Notes: generated by a model from the sequence alone, not told the origin. A stretch of 64,000 nucleotides of DNA from Antarcticimicrobium luteum (GCF_004358185.1 NZ_SMUV01000055.1:1-64000), one strand, 5' to 3'. Shown: positions 21,744 to 31,107, numbered from the stretch's first letter. Program-made: numbers and translations.

Positions 21744-24101
21744 ATGACCAAGACGCTGTTTCGCCTGCTACTGGTCCTGTCGGTGCTGGTTCTGACGCCG
21801 GTTCCGGCGCCCGCGCAATCGGTCCTTTCGCTGGGAACAGGCGCCGCGTCCTCTTCCGGGCAGGACACCGACAAGCTGGCCGAGGCGCTGAAACAGGCGG
21901 CCGAGGCGGGGGTCGGCGTCGTGGTGGTGGATGCCGGCGGCGCCCTGGTCGGCACCGTGCCGGACCAGGCCCCGCCGGTGGAGCCCGCCGCGGGCGAGGC
22001 GATGATGGAGGGCGCCTCGTCGCTGATGAAGGCGCAGGCCCGGGTCAAGACCTTCCGCCAAACCCTGCGCGAGCGGCTCGACGCGCTGCCCAATTCCCTG
22101 AACGAGGTGCGCTATATCCTGCGCGCCACCAGTCCCGACGGGCGCATCATGACCTATGTGGAGGTGCTGCTCTGGAACCTCCTGTTCCTCGGGATCGGTT
22201 ACCTGTTCGCACGCTTTGTCTATGGGCCGAAGATCGCTGGCCGGTTCGTCATTCCGCGGGTGAAGGAGGCCCCGCAAGGGTACCTGGAAAAGATGCCCTT
22301 CCTGGTGTTCCGCTTTTCCGCGGGGGTGATCGGATCGCTGTTCGTTCTGCTGATCGCGCTGATCCTGGGGGCGCTGATCATCCGATACCCAGACGATCTG
22401 TCGATCCAGTTCACCACGACGGCGATCCTTGCCAGTTTTTTTATCGCCCGCAGCGTGTCGGATCTGTGGCGGATGATCCTGTCGCCGTTCCTTGGCCAGT
22501 ACCGGATGCCGCATTTCCCTGACCGGGACGCGCGGCACCTCTATTACTGGGCGACGGTGCTGATCGCCTTCAACGTGACCTCGATCGTGTTCAGCACCTG
22601 GATCGCCGATTTCGGCCTGAACTATAACGTCTACGCGCTGCTTTATGGGGCGCTGACGCTGGTGGCGACGCTGGGCAATGTGCTGATGCTGCTGTGGAAC
22701 GGGCGGGCGATCACCAGTGCGATCCGCGGCGGCCGCGCACCGGCCGACATTCCCTGGCTGACGCGCAGCGTTTCCTATGCCTGGGCGCCGGTGATGATCG
22801 GCTATTTCATCGTTGGCTGGTTGCAGCTGTCCTTTGATCTGGTGCTGGAACAGCCCACCGGCATCCCGCCGATCGTGGCGGCCTATTCCAGCTTTGTCGC
22901 CATCATCGTGGTCTATGGTGTGATCAACTACGGGATCGAGCATTATTTCGCCCGCGCGCGCAGCCGCGAGGCGCTGAATGAGGGACTGGCCGAGGCCGAG
23001 GCGCGCGAGGCCGACGGCGGCATGCCGGCGCCGGAGCGTCCGCGCCACGCCATCGCCACCTATGAGGCGCTGGCGCGCCGGGTCTCGGGCATTCTGGCCT
23101 TTGTCGCCGGGGTCTATGCGCTGGTGCTGCTCTGGGACAGCGACAACCGCGTGATGTCTAACCCGGTGGTGGGCAACCTGCTGGATGTGACCGTGATCCT
23201 GTTCATCGGTTACATCGCCTATCACCTGTTTCGTATCTGGATCGACAGCCGCATCGCCGAGGAAAGCGGCGATGACGCGGCCGCCGAGCTGGGCGATGAG
23301 GGCGGCGCGACGGGGGCGAGCCGGCTGGCGACGCTGCTGCCGCTGTTCCGCGGCGCGATCCTGGCCGTCGTGGTGGTTTCGGTCGCGCTGATCGCGCTGA
23401 TGGAGCTGGGCATCAACGTCAGCCCGCTGTTCGCCGGCGCAGGCGTGGTGGGCCTGGCCGTGGGCTTTGGCGCGCAGACGCTGGTACGCGACATCTTTTC
23501 CGGCGCGTTCTTTCTGTTCGACGATGCCTTTCGCAAGGGCGAATACATCGATCTGGGCGAGGTGAAGGGGACGGTGGAAAAGATCTCGGTCCGCTCGTTC
23601 CAGCTGCGCCACCATCTGGGCGCTCTGCACACCATCCCGTTCGGCGAGATCAAGGTGCTGAGCAACTATTCCCGCGACTGGGTGATCATGAAGCTGCCGC
23701 TGCGGGTGACCTATGACACCGACGTGGAAAAGGTCCGCAAACTGATCAAGAAGCTGGGGCAGGAGTTGCTGAGCGATCCGGTGATCGGCGACAATTTCAT
23801 CCAGCCGCTGAAATCCCAGGGCGTGATCGAGATGCAGGACAGCGCCATGATCATCCGGGTGAAATTCATGACCAAGCCGGGCGATCAATGGCTGGTGCGC
23901 AAGAAGGTCTATGAGGATATTCGTGAGCTGTTCGCCCGCGAGGGCATCAGGTTCGCCCACCGCGAGGTGACCGTAAGGCTGGCCGGGGATCAGACCGGAG
24001 AGGCGACGCCGGAGCAGAAGAAGGCCGCCGTGGGCGCGGTGCAGGCCGCGATAGACGAGGACATGCTGGACGAGGACGGCGGCCACGGCGACGACCGGTA
24101 G
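21744..24101 (+). CDS. large MscS-family mechanosensitive channel
   Basis: This 785-residue protein has a signal-like N-terminus (residues 1-25, ending PAPAPAQS), a periplasmic stretch, about ten hydrophobic segments and a C-terminal MscS pore domain (about 545-745). The pore helix and beta domain are recognisable: INVSPLFAGAGVVGLAVGFG, AQTLVRDIFSGAFFLFDDAF and GTVEKISVRSFQLRHHLG. Long MscS forms resemble YbdG/MscM-type channels that release solutes on hypo-osmotic shock. The ATG at 21744 is used because upstream in-frame ATGs precede the signal sequence with unconserved residues. It is convergent with soxG. Confidence 0.85.
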   Translation: MTKTLFRLLLVLSVLVLTPVPAPAQSVLSLGTGAASSSGQDTDKLAEALKQAAEAGVGVVVVDAGGALVGTVPDQAPPVEPAAGEAMMEGASSLMKAQARVKTFRQTLRERLDALPNSLNEVRYILRATSPDGRIMTYVEVLLWNLLFLGIGYLFARFVYGPKIAGRFVIPRVKEAPQGYLEKMPFLVFRFSAGVIGSLFVLLIALILGALIIRYPDDLSIQFTTTAILASFFIARSVSDLWRMILSPFLGQYRMPHFPDRDARHLYYWATVLIAFNVTSIVFSTWIADFGLNYNVYALLYGALTLVATLGNVLMLLWNGRAITSAIRGGRAPADIPWLTRSVSYAWAPVMIGYFIVGWLQLSFDLVLEQPTGIPPIVAAYSSFVAIIVVYGVINYGIEHYFARARSREALNEGLAEAEAREADGGMPAPERPRHAIATYEALARRVSGILAFVAGVYALVLLWDSDNRVMSNPVVGNLLDVTVILFIGYIAYHLFRIWIDSRIAEESGDDAAAELGDEGGATGASRLATLLPLFRGAILAVVVVSVALIALMELGINVSPLFAGAGVVGLAVGFGAQTLVRDIFSGAFFLFDDAFRKGEYIDLGEVKGTVEKISVRSFQLRHHLGALHTIPFGEIKVLSNYSRDWVIMKLPLRVTYDTDVEKVRKLIKKLGQELLSDPVIGDNFIQPLKSQGVIEMQDSAMIIRVKFMTKPGDQWLVRKKVYEDIRELFAREGIRFAHREVTVRLAGDQTGEATPEQKKAAVGAVQAAIDEDMLDEDGGHGDDR

Positions 24102-24110
24102 GGGCGCGGG

Positions 24111-24222
24111 GGCGCTTGCGCGTCTCTCGGCGATTGCGTGCAATGCAATCGCCTGCCGACAGTGCATTGCTCTGCGATGCACGAGAGGCGCCCTGCGGGC
24201 TTGATTCCGCGCTGGGGTGCTT
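24111..24222. repeat. dispersed palindromic repeat, copy 1 (long form)
   Basis: This 112-bp element matches 29832-29908 over its whole length except for about 34 extra bases in the middle and a few substitutions. Outer arms GCGTCTCTCG and CGAGAGGCGC pair, and the long form has an inner stem GCGATTGC with GCAATCGC. It fills the gap between convergent mscS-type and soxG genes, as copy 2 does between two other convergent genes. It looks like a REP/BIME-type element and may act as a two-way terminator. Confidence 0.65.
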
Positions 24223-24245
24223 AGCTTGGAGGGCGGCTCAGAGGC

Positions 24246-24755
24246 TTATGCGGACCGCTGCATCTGTCCCATATGCGCCGCCAGCATCTGCCACAGCGCC
24301 TGCGCATGGGCGCGGGGGACATGCAGACAGAAGCGCTCCTCATTTTCCCAGGGGTAGAGAAAGGCCGAAAGCCCGAACATCTGTCTCGCCACCGAGCGGG
24401 AGGGCCGCGCCAGCGACACCTCCGTCCCCCTCCGGCAGAGCGCCAGAGCCTGCGGTCCCTCGATCCGGAACACCGCATAGGCGTCGCTCACATCGGTCAC
24501 CGCCTGCACTCCGTCCCAGCCCTCTTCCCGAGCGGGGCCGTCCACCTCCAGCACCCGGTCGCGGCGCAGGCAGAGGGTATAGGGCGCGCCCGTCACCACA
24601 TCCGGCCAGCCTGCCCCCGGCATCCGCGCCAGCACATCCGGCGCGCTGATCAGCAGTTGCCGCGTCGGCCACACCCGCGCCACGGTCATGCCCATGCCGG
24701 TCAGCGGCTGGCTGTCATCCGGCGGCGCGTCCCATTTCCGGCTGTCGTCACGCAT
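24246..24755 (-). CDS. soxG: sarcosine oxidase gamma subunit
   Basis: This 169-residue protein is the gamma subunit of heterotetrameric sarcosine oxidase. It has the conserved QLLISAPDVL, VTDVSDAYAVFRIEGPQAL, VARQMFGLSAFLYP and ERFCLHVPRAHAQALWQML segments of the family. It overlaps the end of soxA by 8 bp and is last in soxBDAG. The enzyme demethylates sarcosine to glycine, passing the methyl group to tetrahydrofolate and forming hydrogen peroxide. Confidence 0.88.
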   Translation of the reverse strand: MRDDSRKWDAPPDDSQPLTGMGMTVARVWPTRQLLISAPDVLARMPGAGWPDVVTGAPYTLCLRRDRVLEVDGPAREEGWDGVQAVTDVSDAYAVFRIEGPQALALCRRGTEVSLARPSRSVARQMFGLSAFLYPWENEERFCLHVPRAHAQALWQMLAAHMGQMQRSA

Positions 24756-27546
24756 CGAGCCGCCCTCCTTCCGGGTCCAGCGCGCAGGGCGGCGCGACGG
24801 TCGCGGTGCGGACCTGCCCCATATGCCAGACGGTGACGGTTTCGCCCTGCCGCGCCGCGCCGCGTTCCAGCAGCGCCAGCGCGATGGGGCGGTCCAGCGT
24901 CGGGCTGAAATAACTGCTGGTGATGATCCCCTCCGATCGCGGCCTGTCGCCGGTCACCAGATGCGCGCCGGTCGGCAGGGTTGGCGAGCCTTCGGGCGCA
25001 GTCAGCCCGACCAGTTGCCGACGGTTCGGGTCATTGGCCGCCTCGGTATGCAGGCCCCGGTCGCCGACGAAGGCGCTCTTTTTCTTCAGTCGCGGAATGC
25101 CAAAGCCCAGATCCTGCGGCATGGTCTCGCCATCGGTATCCTTGCCGACGACGATAAAGCCCTTTTCCGCCCGCAGCACCGAGAGCGCCTCGATCCCGAT
25201 TGGCCCGGCGTCATGCTGCGCCCCGGCGTCGATCAGCGCGGTCCAGAGATCGGCGGCTTTCGTGGCGCGCAGCGACAGCTCGAAACTCACATCGCCGGTG
25301 AAGCTCACCCGCGCCACGCGCAGCGGGCTGCCCGCGAAGTCGCTCTCGCGCAGGGTCATATGCGGGAAGGCCGCACGGGTCAGGTCCAGTGGCAGCCCCA
25401 GCGCGCCGACGATCTCCCGCGCCTTGGGGCCGGTCACCGTGACCGTCGCCCAATGTTGCGTCGCGTCATGGACAAAGAGGCGGTCCGGATCGTTGCCGTC
25501 CTGCCGCCAGCTCTCCAGCATCGCCTCGACGCCATCGACATGGGCGGACGAGCAGGAGATCACGAACCGCTCCGGCCCCAGCCGGGCGATCACCCCGTCG
25601 TCATAGATCGCGCCGCTTTCGGTCAGCATGAAGCCATAGCGGATATGGCCCGGCTGCAGCGTGGCGATGGTGTTGTAATAGATGAAATTGACGAAAGCCT
25701 CCGCATCCGGCCCCATCACCTCGATTTTTCCGAGCGGCGAGCCGTCGAAGATCCCCGCGGTTTTCCGCGCCATCAGAACCTCATCCCGCACCGCCTGATC
25801 GGCCGGTTTCGGCCCGTACCAGCCGGGCCGCAGCCAGCCGCCGTATTCGCCCAGCGCCGCGCCCGCCTGCCGGTGCTGCGGCTCCAGAACCAGCCGTTTC
25901 AGCGGGTTCAGAAGCTGCCCGCGCCGCGCCCCGTGATAAAGCTCCAGCGGAACCGGCACGAAGGGCGGGCGGAAGGTGGTGGTGCCCACCTCTGGAATCG
26001 GTTTGCCCTGAATGGCTGCCATCGCCGCCAGACCGGCCATGTTCGAGGTCTTGCCCTGATCGCCGGCCATGCCGAGGGTGGTGTAGCGCTTCAGATGCTC
26101 GACCGAGATGTAGTTTTCCCGCGCCGCCAGTTCGACGTCCTTCAGCGTGACGTCGTGCTGGAAGTCGATCCATTGCCGCCCCTTCGTCCCCGGCTCGGGC
26201 CAGAGCGGACGGATGGAATAGCTGTTGCCAGTGGGCGCAGCGGGCTTGCCCAGAGCCGCCGCGCGGGCCTCCGCCAGCGCAGGCTCCAGATCGAATGTGC
26301 CGTTCGCTGCGCCGATGGCCATCATCCCTTGCGGAGCAGCGCCGGGGACGAAGGCGGATTTTTCGTCGCTCCAGTCCAGCTTGCCGCCCGCGTGGCGCCA
26401 CAGGTGCACCACCGGGGTCAGCCCGCTGGAGACCAGCAGCGTGTCGCACTCGAGGCGCTTCTCGCCCATCCGCACCCCGCTCAGACGCTTGCCGCCGAGG
26501 GCGCGGATCGGGCCTGCGCCCGGGTCGGCCTCGGTCACCTCGGCGCCTGCCGCGCGCAGGGCCTCGATTGCCGCCTCCCCCGCGCTGTTGTTGGACAGCA
26601 CCGCGATGCGCCGGCCCACCAGCACGCCATAGCGGGTCAGATACTCGGCGGCGGCTTGAAGGGACATGACCCCGGGGCGGTCGTTGTCGGCAAAGGTCAT
26701 GGGGCGGTCGAGCGCGCCGGTGGCCATCACCACGCGCCGCGCCCGCATCCGGGTGAGGCGCGGCGCGCGGGCGAAACCGCGCTCGGTGGCCAGCCCGACA
26801 AGTCCGTGATCGTAGACACCGAAGGCGGTGGTGCCCGTCAGGATGCGGCCACCATTTTTGGCAATGGTGGCTCCTTGCTCGGTGACCCACTCCGCCCGGG
26901 CTTTGCCCTCGACCGACTCGCCGCTGCGGTAAAGCCCGCCGCCCAGCTCGGGATGATCCTCGACCAGAACAACGTCCTGCCCGGCCTCTGCGGCTGCGCG
27001 CGCCGCCGCCAGACCGGCCGCGCCGCCGCCGACCACCAGAAGATCGCAGGCGTCATGGATCTGATCGGCGACGTAATCGGGGATTTCCTTGCCGTCGAGC
27101 GCGCCAAGGCCCGCCATGCGCCGGATCGAAGGCTCGAACAGGTGCCAGTCGGGCCAGATGAAGGTCTTGTAATAGAACCCTGCCCCAAGCCAGCGGTGCA
27201 GCAGGTCGAGCCCGCCTTTCACGTCGCGCCGAGCGCTGGGCCAGGCGTTGACCACGCGGGCCTCCATGCCCTCGACCAGCGGCGTTGTGGTGGCGGGACA
27301 ATTTGGGATTTCGTTGCCTTCGAGCGCCACATCGAAGATCGCGTTCGGGTCGTCGAACCACGCCCCCCAGACGCCGCGTGGGCGGTGGTACTTGAAGCTG
27401 CGCCCCAGCACCCTCACCCCGTTCGCCAGCAGCGCCGAGGCCAGCGTGTCGCCGGGATGGCCGGTATAGGCGCGCCCGTCGAAGCGGAAACGCAGGGTGG
27501 TGCCCCGGTCGATCAGCCCGCCGCTCTCTGTTCGCCGCCCGGTCAT
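24748..27546 (-). CDS. soxA: sarcosine oxidase alpha subunit
   Basis: This 932-residue subunit carries the NAD+ site and the tetrahydrofolate-dependent aminomethyltransferase part. An N-terminal ferredoxin-like plug domain (RFRFDGRAYTGHPGDTLASA, GRSFKYHRPRG) is followed by a Rossmann dinucleotide site LLVVGGGAAGLAAARAAAE near residue 168. A GcvT-like half starts around residue 540 (ARKTAGIFDGSPLGKIEV) and ends with the GcvT C-terminal domain. The gene overlaps soxD by 4 bp and soxG by 8 bp. Length is a little below the usual 960-1000 residues, with no sign of truncation. Confidence 0.93.
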   Translation of the reverse strand: MTGRRTESGGLIDRGTTLRFRFDGRAYTGHPGDTLASALLANGVRVLGRSFKYHRPRGVWGAWFDDPNAIFDVALEGNEIPNCPATTTPLVEGMEARVVNAWPSARRDVKGGLDLLHRWLGAGFYYKTFIWPDWHLFEPSIRRMAGLGALDGKEIPDYVADQIHDACDLLVVGGGAAGLAAARAAAEAGQDVVLVEDHPELGGGLYRSGESVEGKARAEWVTEQGATIAKNGGRILTGTTAFGVYDHGLVGLATERGFARAPRLTRMRARRVVMATGALDRPMTFADNDRPGVMSLQAAAEYLTRYGVLVGRRIAVLSNNSAGEAAIEALRAAGAEVTEADPGAGPIRALGGKRLSGVRMGEKRLECDTLLVSSGLTPVVHLWRHAGGKLDWSDEKSAFVPGAAPQGMMAIGAANGTFDLEPALAEARAAALGKPAAPTGNSYSIRPLWPEPGTKGRQWIDFQHDVTLKDVELAARENYISVEHLKRYTTLGMAGDQGKTSNMAGLAAMAAIQGKPIPEVGTTTFRPPFVPVPLELYHGARRGQLLNPLKRLVLEPQHRQAGAALGEYGGWLRPGWYGPKPADQAVRDEVLMARKTAGIFDGSPLGKIEVMGPDAEAFVNFIYYNTIATLQPGHIRYGFMLTESGAIYDDGVIARLGPERFVISCSSAHVDGVEAMLESWRQDGNDPDRLFVHDATQHWATVTVTGPKAREIVGALGLPLDLTRAAFPHMTLRESDFAGSPLRVARVSFTGDVSFELSLRATKAADLWTALIDAGAQHDAGPIGIEALSVLRAEKGFIVVGKDTDGETMPQDLGFGIPRLKKKSAFVGDRGLHTEAANDPNRRQLVGLTAPEGSPTLPTGAHLVTGDRPRSEGIITSSYFSPTLDRPIALALLERGAARQGETVTVWHMGQVRTATVAPPCALDPEGGRLDA

Positions 27547-27809
27547 GCGCCCGCCTTTCGGAACGCGGTGGTGCCGAGCACCTCCATGCTCACGCTGTCG
27601 CGCTCCATCACGAAGACTTCGCGGCAGGGCAGGTGCATCCAGACCTCGCGCACCCGGCCCTTGTCGTTGCGCCGGTCATAGAGGTAGGCGGCCCAATCGG
27701 CTTCACTGACCGCGCCCGTGGTGTCGGGCCGGGTCTTGCCGGCCTCGGCCGCGAAGTGAAATTCCCGCTCGTCGCGCGGGCCGCAGAAGGGGCAGGGGAA
27801 CAGCTGCAT
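27543..27809 (-). CDS. soxD: sarcosine oxidase delta subunit
   Basis: This 88-residue zinc-binding subunit begins MQLFPCPFCGPRDEREFHF and ends with WMHLPCREVFVMERDS. CPFCG and the later cysteine in LPC (with H in FHF) form the zinc site of SoxD. It lies 9 bp after soxB and overlaps soxA by 4 bp. Confidence 0.93.
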   Translation of the reverse strand: MQLFPCPFCGPRDEREFHFAAEAGKTRPDTTGAVSEADWAAYLYDRRNDKGRVREVWMHLPCREVFVMERDSVSMEVLGTTAFRKAGA

Positions 27810-27818
27810 CTTATCCTC

Positions 27819-29072
27819 CTAATGCGCGATGCCGGATGCCGCGCCCTCGTCGATCAGGTGGCCGCCGGCAAAGCGGGCCTTGTCGAAGGGGCGGGAGATT
27901 TCGTGGTGCGCGCCGGTGGCGAGCAGATGGGCAAAAAGGTAACCGCCCGCCGGAATCGCCTTGAACCCGCCGGTGCCCCAGCCGCAGTTGACGTAAAGCC
28001 CCTCGACCTCCGATGGCCCGATGATGGGGGAGCTGTCGGGGGTGACATCGACGATCCCGGCCCAGTGGCGCAACAGCTTCACCTTGGCCAGCATCGGCGC
28101 CATCTCGATCAGGCCGCCCAGCACATCCTCCTGCACCGGCAGGTTGCCGCGCTGTCCGTAAGAGGGGATGCGGTCGAGTCCGCCGCCGATCACCAGCCCG
28201 CCCTTGTCCGACTGGCTGAAATAGGTGCCATAGGCGGGAGAGAAGGCGACGGTGTCGATCACCGGCTTCAGCGGTTCGGAGACGAAGGCCTGCAGCGCGT
28301 AGGACTGGATCGGCAATGTGTAGCCCGCCAGTTTCGCCAGCACCGAGGAATGGCCCGCCACCGCCGCGCCGATGCGATCCGCGCGGACCTCTCCCCTGGT
28401 GGTGGCGACACCCACGGCGCGGCCGGCCTCGGTGATCACATCCGTCACCTCGCAGTTCTGGATGATGTCGACGCCGAGCTGGTCGGCGCCGCGCGCCAGA
28501 CCCCAGGCCACCGCATCGTGGCGCGCGGTCCCCGCACGGCCCTGCCAGGTGGCGCCGTGGATCGGGTAGCGGGCGTCGGGGGCGAAGTTCAGCAGCGGCG
28601 CGCGCTTGCGGACCTGATCGGCGTTCAGAAGCTCGGCATCGGTGCCGTTGAGCTGCATCGCGTTGACCTGGCGGGCGGCCATTTCCATCTCCGGCTCGGA
28701 ATGGGCCAGCACCAGCATTCCGCGCTGCGAGAACATGATGTTGAAGTTCAGCTCGCGCGACAGGGTTTCGTAGAGTCTGACCGACAGATCGTACAGTGCC
28801 GTGCTGGCCGGATAGTAGTAGTTCGAGCGGATCACCGTGGTGTTGCGCCCGGTGTTGCCGCCGCCGAGCCAGCCCTTTTCCAGCACCGCCACATTGGTCA
28901 CGCCGTGATTTTTCGCCAGGTAATAGGCGGTGGCCAGCCCGTGTCCGCCGCCGCCGATGACGATCACGTCATAGCGCGGTTTCGGATCGGGCATGTGCCA
29001 GGCCGGGGCCCAGCCGCGATGGCCGCGCAGCCCCTCGCGCAGCAGGGTCAGGGCGGAATATCGCTTGCTCAT
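27819..29072 (-). CDS. soxB: sarcosine oxidase beta subunit
   Basis: This 417-residue flavoprotein holds the sarcosine oxidation site. It has the Rossmann motif DVIVIGGGGHGLATAYYLA near residue 34, NTTVIRSNYYYPAS, and TARHDAVAWGLARGA near residue 175, where family members attach FMN covalently to the histidine. WGTGGFKAIPAGGY near the C-terminus matches the flavin-contact loop. The ATG at 29072 is preceded by GGGGA. Longer upstream readings run into the divergent control region and are rejected. It is first in soxBDAG. Confidence 0.94.
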   Translation of the reverse strand: MSKRYSALTLLREGLRGHRGWAPAWHMPDPKPRYDVIVIGGGGHGLATAYYLAKNHGVTNVAVLEKGWLGGGNTGRNTTVIRSNYYYPASTALYDLSVRLYETLSRELNFNIMFSQRGMLVLAHSEPEMEMAARQVNAMQLNGTDAELLNADQVRKRAPLLNFAPDARYPIHGATWQGRAGTARHDAVAWGLARGADQLGVDIIQNCEVTDVITEAGRAVGVATTRGEVRADRIGAAVAGHSSVLAKLAGYTLPIQSYALQAFVSEPLKPVIDTVAFSPAYGTYFSQSDKGGLVIGGGLDRIPSYGQRGNLPVQEDVLGGLIEMAPMLAKVKLLRHWAGIVDVTPDSSPIIGPSEVEGLYVNCGWGTGGFKAIPAGGYLFAHLLATGAHHEISRPFDKARFAGGHLIDEGAASGIAH

Positions 29073-29135
29073 GGTGTCCCCGTGGTCGCCCGGTCGAGTC
29101 TCTCCCGATCCGGGTTGAGCATAGGCGGGTGCTCG

Positions 29136-29159
29136 ATTACGTTCAACTGTGTACATAAT
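29136..29159. promoter_or_regulatory. candidate TetR operator between soxB and the TetR gene
   Basis: ATTACGTTCA (29136-29145) and TGTACATAAT (29150-29159) are inverted arms matching at 8 of 10 positions around a 4-bp centre. Size and symmetry suit a TetR-family operator. It is 22 bp before the GTG start of the TetR gene and 63 bp before soxB, and overlaps a possible CATAAT -10. It is proposed as the shared control site for both. Confidence 0.45.
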
Positions 29160-29181
29160 TGCGAGAAAAAGGGGGGGCGTG

Positions 29182-29826
29182 GTGAGCGACGGCGGCAGGA
29201 AACGCGGGCGGGGGCCCGGGCGCACCACGCGGGAGGACTGGCTGCGGGTGGCGCTGGAGGTGCTGGTCACGGACGGGATCGACGGGGTGCGGGTGCTGGA
29301 TCTGGCGCGCAAGCTCGATTGCGCGCGCTCCAGTTTCTACTGGTATTTCGAGAATCGCGATGCGCTGCTCGACGCGCTGCTTGCGCATTGGCAGTCGACC
29401 AACACGCGGGCGTTGGTGGAGAGCGCCGGGGCCCCGGCGGAGACGATAAATTTCGCGGTGGCGCATCTGATGGCGCGCTGGGTGGGGCCGGGGCAATTCG
29501 ACACCCCGCTGGATCTGGCGGTGCGCGACTGGTCGCGGCGGTCGGCGCGGGTGCGGCGGGCGGTGCAGGCCTCGGATGCGGCGCGGATCGCGGCGATTGC
29601 GGGGATGTTCGCGCGGTTCGGCTATCCGGCGGCGGAGGCGGAGGTGCGCGGCCAGATCCTGTATTTCCATCAGTTCGGATATGACGCGCTGGACCGGCGC
29701 GAGGATTGGCAGACGCGGCTGAGCCGGAGCCGGGATTACCTTTATTGCCTGACCGGCGTGGTGCCAAAAGCCGAAGAGGTGGCGGCGTTGAACGATGAGG
29801 TCAGGGCGGCGTTGCAGGGACGGTGA
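29182..29826 (+). CDS. TetR/AcrR-family transcriptional regulator
   Basis: This 214-residue regulator has an N-terminal TetR helix-turn-helix (TREDWLRVALEVLVTDGIDG and RVLDLARKLDCARSSFYWYF, residues about 13-58) and an all-helical ligand domain. The second of two GTG codons (29182) is chosen, because AAAAGGGGGGG lies just upstream. Its position divergent from soxBDAG, with a palindrome between, suggests it controls sarcosine oxidase and itself. The inducer is unknown. Confidence 0.8.
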   Translation: MSDGGRKRGRGPGRTTREDWLRVALEVLVTDGIDGVRVLDLARKLDCARSSFYWYFENRDALLDALLAHWQSTNTRALVESAGAPAETINFAVAHLMARWVGPGQFDTPLDLAVRDWSRRSARVRRAVQASDAARIAAIAGMFARFGYPAAEAEVRGQILYFHQFGYDALDRREDWQTRLSRSRDYLYCLTGVVPKAEEVAALNDEVRAALQGR

Positions 29827-29831
29827 AGTCC

Positions 29832-29908
29832 GGCGCTAGCGCGTCTCTCGGCGATTGCATGCAATGCACGAGAGGCGCCCTGCGGCCTTGTTCCGCGCAG
29901 GGGTCTTA
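29832..29908. repeat. dispersed palindromic repeat, copy 2 (short form)
   Basis: This 77-bp copy shares GGCGCT-GCGCGTCTCTCGG, GATTGCATGCAATGCA and CGAGAGGCGCCCTGCGG with 24111-24222 but lacks the 34-bp middle insert. CTCTCG and CGAGAG can pair. It lies between the convergent TetR and ABC permease genes. A TTATACCCAT stretch follows it. Confidence 0.65.
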
Positions 29909-29952
29909 TACCCATAGCCAGTGCCCGCCCGTGGTGCAGGGCGGGGCGTCGC

Positions 29953-31107
29953 TCAGCTCTCGTAGGGGTCCAGCGAATCCCGCAGCCCGTCGCCGAGGAA
30001 GTTGAAGGCCAGCACCACCACGATGATCGGCAGCATCGGGATCGCGGTCCAGGGATAGATCTCGATCGAGGCGAGGTTCTGGGCGTCGTTCAGCATCACC
30101 CCCCAGCTCACCGCCGGCGCCCGCAGCCCGAGCCCGAGGAAGGACAGCGCGGTTTCCCCCAGGATCATCGCCGGGATCGACAGCGTCGCCGAGGCGATCA
30201 GGTGCGACATGAAGTTGGGCAGCAGGTGCTTGCGGATCACCCGGCCGGAGCTGGCCCCCATCATTTCGGCCGCGCGGACATATTCCTCTTCTCTCAGCGA
30301 CAGGAATTTGGCCCGTACCGAACGGGCCAGCCCCGGCCAGTCGAGAATGCCGAGGATCACCGAGATGATGAAGAACACCGCGACCGGCCCCCAGTTCGAC
30401 GGCACCGCCGCCGACAGCGCCAGCCAGAGCGGCAGTTCGGGCAGAGAGCGCAGAATCTCGATCACCCGGTTGATCACCCAGTCGATCCGCCCCCCGAAAT
30501 AGCCCGCGACAGAGCCGAAGCTGATGCCCAGCACGAAGGAGACGGTGATGCCGATCAGACCCACGGTCAGCGACAGTTGCGCGCCATAGAGGATGCGGCT
30601 GAACACGTCACGCCCCAGGCGGTCGGCCCCCCAGAGGAACAGCGTCGCCCCCTCCGGCGCGCAAAACAGATGCGTGTCGCTCTCGATCAGCCCGGCCAGC
30701 CGATAGCTGCCGCCGGCACAGAAGAACTCCAGCGGCATCGGGCGGGTTTCGTCGGCCAGGAATTTCCACTGAAAGGTTTCCAGATCCGCCTCGGCCACGA
30801 TGGGATAGACGAAGGGGCCGATAAAGGCGCCCTCGTGAAAGAAATTCACGCTCTGCGGCGGCGCATAGAGATGCTCGGACAGCCGCTCGTTCGGGGTATA
30901 GGGCGCGATGAACCCGGCAAAGGGCAGCATCAGGTAGCTGAGCAGCAGGAAGATGCCGGAATAGAGCCCCAGTTTGTGCTGGCGGAACTTGCGCCAGATC
31001 AGCAGCCAGTTGGGCGCGTCGAGATCGCGCCGCTCGAGCTGCTGGATGCTGGCCTGCGGATCATAGGGGGCGTCGTCGACATAGCGTCCGTCGGGGAGTT
31101 GGGTCAT
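29953..31107 (-). CDS. peptide-type ABC transporter permease (DppC/YejE-like)
   Basis: This 384-residue inner-membrane permease has a first membrane segment at about residues 50-70, then a long periplasmic insert (about 80-165) and a BPD_transp_1 domain with LSLTVGLIGITVSFVLGISF, EEEYVRAAEMMGASSGRVIRK (the EAA loop) and SFLGLGLRAPAVSWG. The long insert with two cysteines (EFFCAGGS and HLFCAPEG) is found in the YejE-like group. The ATG at 31107 overlaps the previous permease stop. It is last in the ABC operon. Confidence 0.85.
   Translation of the reverse strand: MTQLPDGRYVDDAPYDPQASIQQLERRDLDAPNWLLIWRKFRQHKLGLYSGIFLLLSYLMLPFAGFIAPYTPNERLSEHLYAPPQSVNFFHEGAFIGPFVYPIVAEADLETFQWKFLADETRPMPLEFFCAGGSYRLAGLIESDTHLFCAPEGATLFLWGADRLGRDVFSRILYGAQLSLTVGLIGITVSFVLGISFGSVAGYFGGRIDWVINRVIEILRSLPELPLWLALSAAVPSNWGPVAVFFIISVILGILDWPGLARSVRAKFLSLREEEYVRAAEMMGASSGRVIRKHLLPNFMSHLIASATLSIPAMILGETALSFLGLGLRAPAVSWGVMLNDAQNLASIEIYPWTAIPMLPIIVVVLAFNFLGDGLRDSLDPYES

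Noticed and set aside
21768-24182. 804-codon minus-strand open frame across the MscS-type gene
   Set aside because: It is histidine- and glutamine-rich antisense of a clear channel gene.
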